Source: Candidatus Thioglobus autotrophicus (GTDB lineage: Bacteria > Pseudomonadota > Gammaproteobacteria > PS1 > Pseudothioglobaceae). From it: a stretch of DNA of 52,112 nucleotides. The notes below the pieces were generated by a model. It searched no databases, had not been told where the DNA came from, and worked only from the letters and a program-made list of their open reading frames with translations. The stretch spans positions 1 to 52,112 of the forward strand of contig JAKUUR010000011.1 in NCBI GenBank assembly GCA_022448455.1. Reading direction: 5' to 3'. The position numbers were made by a program, and so were the translations under genes. Below are positions 48,538 through 52,112 of this stretch, piece after piece. Position 1 is the first letter of the stretch. Each line of letters opens with the position of its first letter.

Positions 48538-48566
48538 ACCAAAATCCCCTGCTCGGGGATTTTGGT
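48538..48566 (-). terminator. Attenuator/terminator hairpin between rplL and rpoB
   Basis: ACCAAAATCCCC and GGGGATTTTGGT form a perfect 12-pair stem around a five-base loop. On the minus strand it is followed by GTTTTTATTG. This is the form of an intrinsic terminator. In E. coli the same gap holds a partial terminator that sets the ratio of ribosomal protein to RNA polymerase mRNA, so the same role is likely. Confidence 0.8.
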
Positions 48567-48583
48567 ATATAGCATCGAACAAG

Positions 48584-48964
48584 TTACTTAAGTTCTACGC
48601 TAGCGCCAGCTTCTTCAAGCTGCTTTTGCAAGTCATCTGCTTCTGCTTTAGGTGCACCCTCTTTAATAGGTGCTGGAGCGCTTTCAACAAGGTCTTTTGC
48701 TTCTTTAAGACCTAAACCAGTGATAGTGCGAACAGCTTTGATAACAGCAACTTTCTTGTCACCAAAACTTGTTAAAACGACATCAAACTCAGTCTTTTCT
48801 TCAGCTACTGGACCGGCTTCAGCTGCTACAGCAACTGGCGCCGCAGCTACTACTGCTGCAGAAACACCAAATTTTTCTTCCATTGCTGAAACTAGCTCAA
48901 CAACATTCATAACAGACATGTCTGCAATTGCATTTAAAATATCTTCGTTCGTTAATTTCGCCAC
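48584..48964 (-). CDS. rplL: Ribosomal protein L7/L12
   Basis: Stalk protein that recruits translation factors. 126 residues: dimerising N-terminal helix pair, Ala/Val-rich hinge (about 36–55), and the C-terminal domain with [13 protein letters not shown] and [24 protein letters not shown]. Confidence 0.98.
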   Translation of the reverse strand: MAKLTNEDILNAIADMSVMNVVELVSAMEEKFGVSAAVVAAAPVAVAAEAGPVAEEKTEFDVVLTSFGDKKVAVIKAVRTITGLGLKEAKDLVESAPAPIKEGAPKAEADDLQKQLEEAGASVELK

Positions 48965-48988
48965 GATATTTACTCCTCTATAAAATTA

Positions 48989-49510
48989 TTATTGTTGTTG
49001 ATCACGAATAGCTGCAACAACTCGAGTTAGTTTGGTTGGAACCTCATTTAAAGTCCTTGCCAATTTCTCGGTTGGTGCAAGCATCAACGCCATCAACATA
49101 CTGATTGCTTGATCTTTAGTTGGAAGATCCGCGATGCGTTTTAGTTGATCTGCATCAACAAATTCACCCGAAACACCCAAACCTTTAACGACTAACGCTT
49201 CATTGTCTTTAATAAAGTCACGAAAAACGCGCGCTACGGCACCCGGGTCTTCTTGGGAAAAACCCAAAATGACTGGACCACTTAGAACCGGCGTGATACA
49301 CTCACATTCGGTTTCAGCTAACGCTCTCTTTGCTAACGTGTTTTTTACGACACGCAAAGAAACATCTGCATCTATAGCAGAGTTGCGTAAGTTAGTCATT
49401 TGTTCAACATTCAATCCACGATACTCGGCAACGCCAACAGACACCGCATTAGTAGCTACTGCATTGACTTGTTCGACAACTGCCTTTTTTGCTTCAAGAT
49501 CTAGAGCCAT
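48989..49510 (-). CDS. rplJ: Ribosomal protein L10
   Basis: Base of the L7/L12 stalk. 173 residues with [15 protein letters not shown] at the start and [14 protein letters not shown] in the rRNA-binding part; the C-terminal helix carries L12 dimers. Its 224-base leader holds the conserved autoregulatory RNA. Confidence 0.98.
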   Translation of the reverse strand: MALDLEAKKAVVEQVNAVATNAVSVGVAEYRGLNVEQMTNLRNSAIDADVSLRVVKNTLAKRALAETECECITPVLSGPVILGFSQEDPGAVARVFRDFIKDNEALVVKGLGVSGEFVDADQLKRIADLPTKDQAISMLMALMLAPTEKLARTLNEVPTKLTRVVAAIRDQQQ

Positions 49511-49559
49511 AGTCTCTCCTGAACAATTAAAAATAGAAAGTTATAAAACTACAACTTTC

Positions 49560-49665
49560 GCCACAGAGTATTTTCATACCCTCTACATAGGCAAATTGAA
49601 GGATCAATTTATTAAGCAGCAAGTTGCGTGCAACTCATCGCACCTATGGTCTTTGAGGCATAACT
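49560..49665 (-). promoter_or_regulatory. L10 leader (autoregulatory RNA of rplJL)
   Basis: In the rplA–rplJ gap the minus-strand RNA contains AGACCATAGGTGCG, then a downstream CCTATG that pairs with CATAGG (complement of 49643–49648 with 49586–49591). This matches the L10-leader arrangement, where the L10–L12 complex binds its own mRNA and blocks translation. Boundaries are approximate. Confidence 0.7.
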
Positions 49666-49734
49666 AGTAACTCTGTCGCCCAAAGAATTCAAAAAATTAA
49701 TAAGTATTCGTTAACTTATCAACTATAAAACTAA

Positions 49735-50430
49735 TTAAATATCAACACTTGCAACATCAACACTTAGACCTGGGCCCATAGTTGATGAAACGATCACTTT
49801 TTTCAAATAAACACCTTTTGCAGAACTCGGCTTGGTTTTTTTAAGTGCATCAATTAGAGCAATAATGTTCTCTTCCAAAGCCTTTAAATCAAAAGACGCC
49901 TTACCAACCGCTGCATGAACAATGCCAGCCTTATCAGCTCGATAACGAACTTGACCAGCCTTAGCATTGTTAACCGCTGTAGCAACATCTGGTGTTACTG
50001 TGCCAACCTTAGGGTTAGGCATCAAGCCACGCGGACCGAGCACTTGGCCAAGTCGTCCGACAACTCCCATCGCGTCAGGAGAGGCAATAACAACATCATA
50101 ATTGAGATCTCCATCCTGCATAGATTTCATCAAATCCTCCATACCAACAACATCTGCACCGGCGTCATTTGCTTTTTGTACGTTATCGCCTTGCGTAAAG
50201 ACCGCGACACGAACAATTTTTCCTGTTCCATTTGGAAGGACAACAGCACCGCGAACGTTTTGATCTGATTTTTTGGTATCAATACCAAGATTAATACTGA
50301 CATCAATGGACTCATCAAATTTTGCTGTTGCGCAATCCTTAACAAGGCTAAGGGCATCTGTCATTGAGTAGCGAACTCCTGTTTCAATTTTTGAATCGTT
50401 ATCTTTTTGTTTTTTTGTTAAGTTAGCCAT
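49735..50430 (-). CDS. rplA: Ribosomal protein L1
   Basis: 23S-binding protein at the L1 stalk and translational repressor of the L11 operon. 231 residues. Core segments are [38 protein letters not shown] and [19 protein letters not shown]. It starts two bases after rplK. Confidence 0.98.
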   Translation of the reverse strand: MANLTKKQKDNDSKIETGVRYSMTDALSLVKDCATAKFDESIDVSINLGIDTKKSDQNVRGAVVLPNGTGKIVRVAVFTQGDNVQKANDAGADVVGMEDLMKSMQDGDLNYDVVIASPDAMGVVGRLGQVLGPRGLMPNPKVGTVTPDVATAVNNAKAGQVRYRADKAGIVHAAVGKASFDLKALEENIIALIDALKKTKPSSAKGVYLKKVIVSSTMGPGLSVDVASVDI

Positions 50431-50432
50431 CT

Positions 50433-50861
50433 TTAACCCTCCACCACTAAGCCCATCGAGCGGGCTGTACCTGCAATAATTTGTACTGCTGCATCAATAT
50501 CATTTGCATTCAAATCTTTCATTTTTATGTTAGCTACCTCTTCTAATTGAGCGCGAGTTACTGTTCCAACTTTGTTCATATGTGGCTCACCGCTTCCTTT
50601 TTCAATACCTGTTACCTTGCGCAAAAGAACTGCCGCAGGCGGTGTTTTAGTAATAAATGTAAAACTACGATCGTTATAGACTGTGATGATGACCGGGACT
50701 GGCATACCCTTATCAAGATCTTGAGTTTGAGCGTTAAAAGCTTTACAAAAATCCATAATATTTACACCATGTTGACCTAATGCTGGACCAACTGGTGGTG
50801 ATGGATTCGCTTCTGCTGCAGGTACCTGCAACTTGATGTATAACTCAATTTTTTTTGCCAT
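50433..50861 (-). CDS. rplK: Ribosomal protein L11
   Basis: GTPase-centre protein, 142 residues. The N-terminal proline-rich [24 protein letters not shown] and the C-terminal rRNA-binding [12 protein letters not shown] are present. AGGAGA precedes the ATG. It is methylated by PrmA in many bacteria. Confidence 0.98.
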   Translation of the reverse strand: MAKKIELYIKLQVPAAEANPSPPVGPALGQHGVNIMDFCKAFNAQTQDLDKGMPVPVIITVYNDRSFTFITKTPPAAVLLRKVTGIEKGSGEPHMNKVGTVTRAQLEEVANIKMKDLNANDIDAAVQIIAGTARSMGLVVEG

Positions 50862-50930
50862 TATTCTATCTCCTATGGGTACAAACGCTGTTAGGCTCCC
50901 CTTTAGTTAAAACAGCCCGTCAAGGCCAAC

Positions 50931-51464
50931 TTAGGTTTTCTCCACTTGAGCAAACTCTAACTCAACTGCAGTGGTACGCCCAAAAATCAAAACTTCCACT
51001 GTCAGCAAACTTTTTTCATAATTAACACCCTCAACAGTACCATTAAATTCATTAAATGGACCATCTATAACCAACACTTCTTCGCCTGGCTGGAATGCCA
51101 CTTTCGGTTTAGGTTTATCAGCTCCTTCCTGAACACGTGCAAAAATTCTATCAACCTCTCTTTGAGTTATTGGAGAAGGTTTTCCTGAAGAGCCACCAAT
51201 AAAACCGATCACATTATTGGTGTTTTTAACTACCAACCAACTCGGCTCAGTAAGTTCCATATTTATTAACATATAACCTGGAAAAAATTTACGCTCGGTT
51301 TCCTTTTTCTTTCCACCTTTTAGTTCAACTACTTGCTCGGTTGGAATCATAATCTCTCCAACAAGTTCTTCGATACCTTCACGAGAGACAGCCTCTTCTA
51401 TGGCAGCTTTTACTTTTGCTTCATAGCCACTTCTTGCATGGATGACAAACCACTTCTTAGACAT
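50931..51464 (-). CDS. nusG: Transcription elongation/antitermination factor NusG
   Basis: 177 residues. NGN domain with WFVIHARSGYEAKV, PGYMLINMEL and FIGGSSGKPSPI, then a KOW domain with GEEVLVIDGPFNEFNGTVEGVN. It binds RNA polymerase and couples it to the ribosome or Rho. The gene follows secE by 13 bases. Confidence 0.98.
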   Translation of the reverse strand: MSKKWFVIHARSGYEAKVKAAIEEAVSREGIEELVGEIMIPTEQVVELKGGKKKETERKFFPGYMLINMELTEPSWLVVKNTNNVIGFIGGSSGKPSPITQREVDRIFARVQEGADKPKPKVAFQPGEEVLVIDGPFNEFNGTVEGVNYEKSLLTVEVLIFGRTTAVELEFAQVEKT

Positions 51465-51477
51465 GAAAACCCTTTAC

Positions 51478-51858
51478 TTAAAAATTTAACATTGAGATTG
51501 ATTGCACACCCCAAGTAAAGAATGCATCAACAATCCACAGAAAGATTGCAACAATAATAACGGCAATCAACACAAATCCGGTTGTTTTGATGGTTTCTTC
51601 TCGAGTTGGCCAAACAACTTTTCGTAATTCAATTCTGGTTTCCTTCACAAAGTGGAGAAATCTATCACCCTGTGCAGATTTAATAAACATAGTTGCCGCA
51701 ACAACAAATCCAAATAACATGATAAGGACTTTAAAGAGTGTCGTTAATCCGAGAGGATTTAAATAAAACACTGCCATTGAGAGCACCAATACAACAATTG
51801 ACAGGACAGTGTTTAATTGGACTGATTCTTTATTTAGATTGTCTATTTGCTTAGTCAC
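51478..51858 (-). CDS. secE: Preprotein translocase subunit SecE
   Basis: 126 residues with three transmembrane helices, the longer gammaproteobacterial form. The conserved cytoplasmic part ETRIELRKVVWPTREETIKTT and the last helix are essential for SecYEG stability. It lies 15 bases after tRNA-Trp. Confidence 0.97.
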   Translation of the reverse strand: MTKQIDNLNKESVQLNTVLSIVVLVLSMAVFYLNPLGLTTLFKVLIMLFGFVVAATMFIKSAQGDRFLHFVKETRIELRKVVWPTREETIKTTGFVLIAVIIVAIFLWIVDAFFTWGVQSISMLNF

Positions 51859-51873
51859 ATCTATCCTTTAATT

Positions 51874-51949
51874 TGGCAGGCAAGGAGGGACTCGAACCCC
51901 CAACCAACGGTTTTGGAGACCGCCACTCTACCAATTGAGCCACTTGCCT
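51874..51949 (-). tRNA. trpT: tRNA-Trp (anticodon CCA)
   Basis: 76-base cloverleaf. The acceptor stem AGGCAAG pairs with CTTGCCT, the CCA end is encoded, the anticodon loop reads CTCCAAA, and GGTTCGAGTCC is the T arm. It lies between tuf and secE, as in many Gammaproteobacteria. Confidence 0.97.
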
Positions 51950-51963
51950 TAATATTAATCCCT

Positions 51964-51992
51964 AAAAAACCTAGCCACAGAAAAACTGTAGC
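51964..51992 (-). terminator. Terminator-like hairpin between tuf and tRNA-Trp
   Basis: GCTACAG and CTGTGGC pair (one G–U) around TTTTT, and a T6 run follows after four bases. It lies about 20 bases after the tuf stop. It may end or thin tuf transcripts ahead of tRNA-Trp. Confidence 0.6.
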
Positions 51993-52010
51993 AACCATTT
52001 ATATTCATTA

Positions 52011-52112
52011 TTAATCAGTAATCTTCGAGACCACGCCAGCACCCACTGTGCGACCGCCTTCTCTGATTGCGAATCTTAAACCTTCCTCCATCGCAATTGG
52101 TGCAAGTAACTC
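52011..52112 (-). CDS. tuf: Elongation factor Tu, C-terminal end only
   Basis: The last 33 codons and the stop are visible; the rest lies beyond the window. The segments [20 protein letters not shown] and [13 protein letters not shown], read in succession, are the universal EF-Tu C-terminus (domain III). Position before tRNA-Trp and secE corresponds to tufB of enterics. Confidence 0.97.
   Translation of the reverse strand, partial: ELLAPIAMEEGLRFAIREGGRTVGAGVVSKITD

Noticed and set aside
49203-49667. 154-codon plus-strand frame across rplJ and its leader
   Set aside because: Antisense to rplJ and to the L10 leader RNA; no family resemblance.

Overview
This window is an AT-rich bacterial chromosome segment whose gene families and gene order fit Gammaproteobacteria. 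The right end is the conserved tuf–tRNA-Trp–secE–nusG–rplKAJL–rpoBC string with an L10 leader. TrmL, an RsxE/RnfE subunit, ClpB with a sigma-32-type promoter, recA–recX and mreBCD–mrdA are also typical. Compact spacing, one-base stop/start overlaps and low GC suggest a streamlined marine lineage. The SUP05/Thioglobus group is my best guess, but that is an inference and not a measurement.

Layout. 1–1.65 kb: end of an amino-acid ABC transporter (permease cut by the window edge, then ATPase). 1.66–3.8 kb, minus strand: three tightly packed genes for a HemJ-type haem enzyme, an Asp/Asn beta-hydroxylase-like 2-oxoglutarate dioxygenase and a threonine aldolase. 4–13.4 kb: housekeeping genes ftsY, phhB, hemC, argH–fmt, trmL, clpB, an isolated rnfE and prmC. 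13.4–23.5 kb: an accessory catabolic region. Its left part (FAD monooxygenase, RidA-like, DUF1028, ArgE-like deacetylase, facing a PuuB-like amine oxidase and an EamA exporter) is visibly richer in GC at its left edge. Its right part is an ectoine-degradation block: doeA and doeB, an Lrp/AsnC regulator, a EutA-like racemase-family protein and an EmrE-type small transporter. 23.5–25.4 kb: RNase P RNA and class I fumarase. 25.5–29.7 kb: mreBCD–mrdA cell-shape genes. 29.7–34.6 kb: tgt–recX–recA facing away from ribD–coaBC. 34.57–35.02 kb: the only long gene-free stretch. 35–40 kb: dnaE and trpE. 40.2–52.1 kb: RNA polymerase, ribosomal stalk and L1/L11, NusG, SecE, tRNA-Trp and the end of tuf.

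How the genes may work together. The ectoine genes form a recognisable route: ring opening by DoeA, deacetylation by DoeB, and probable control by the DoeX-like regulator. The usual last two enzymes (DoeD aminotransferase, DoeC dehydrogenase) and a dedicated uptake system are not here. The neighbouring amine oxidase, RidA-like protein and ArgE-like deacetylase form a second nitrogen-salvage set whose substrate I cannot name. Separately, the dioxygenase plus threonine aldolase pair could make and then cleave a beta-hydroxy amino acid. These two gene sets are the most interesting parts of the window. I saw no transposase, integrase, prophage, CRISPR array or rRNA gene.
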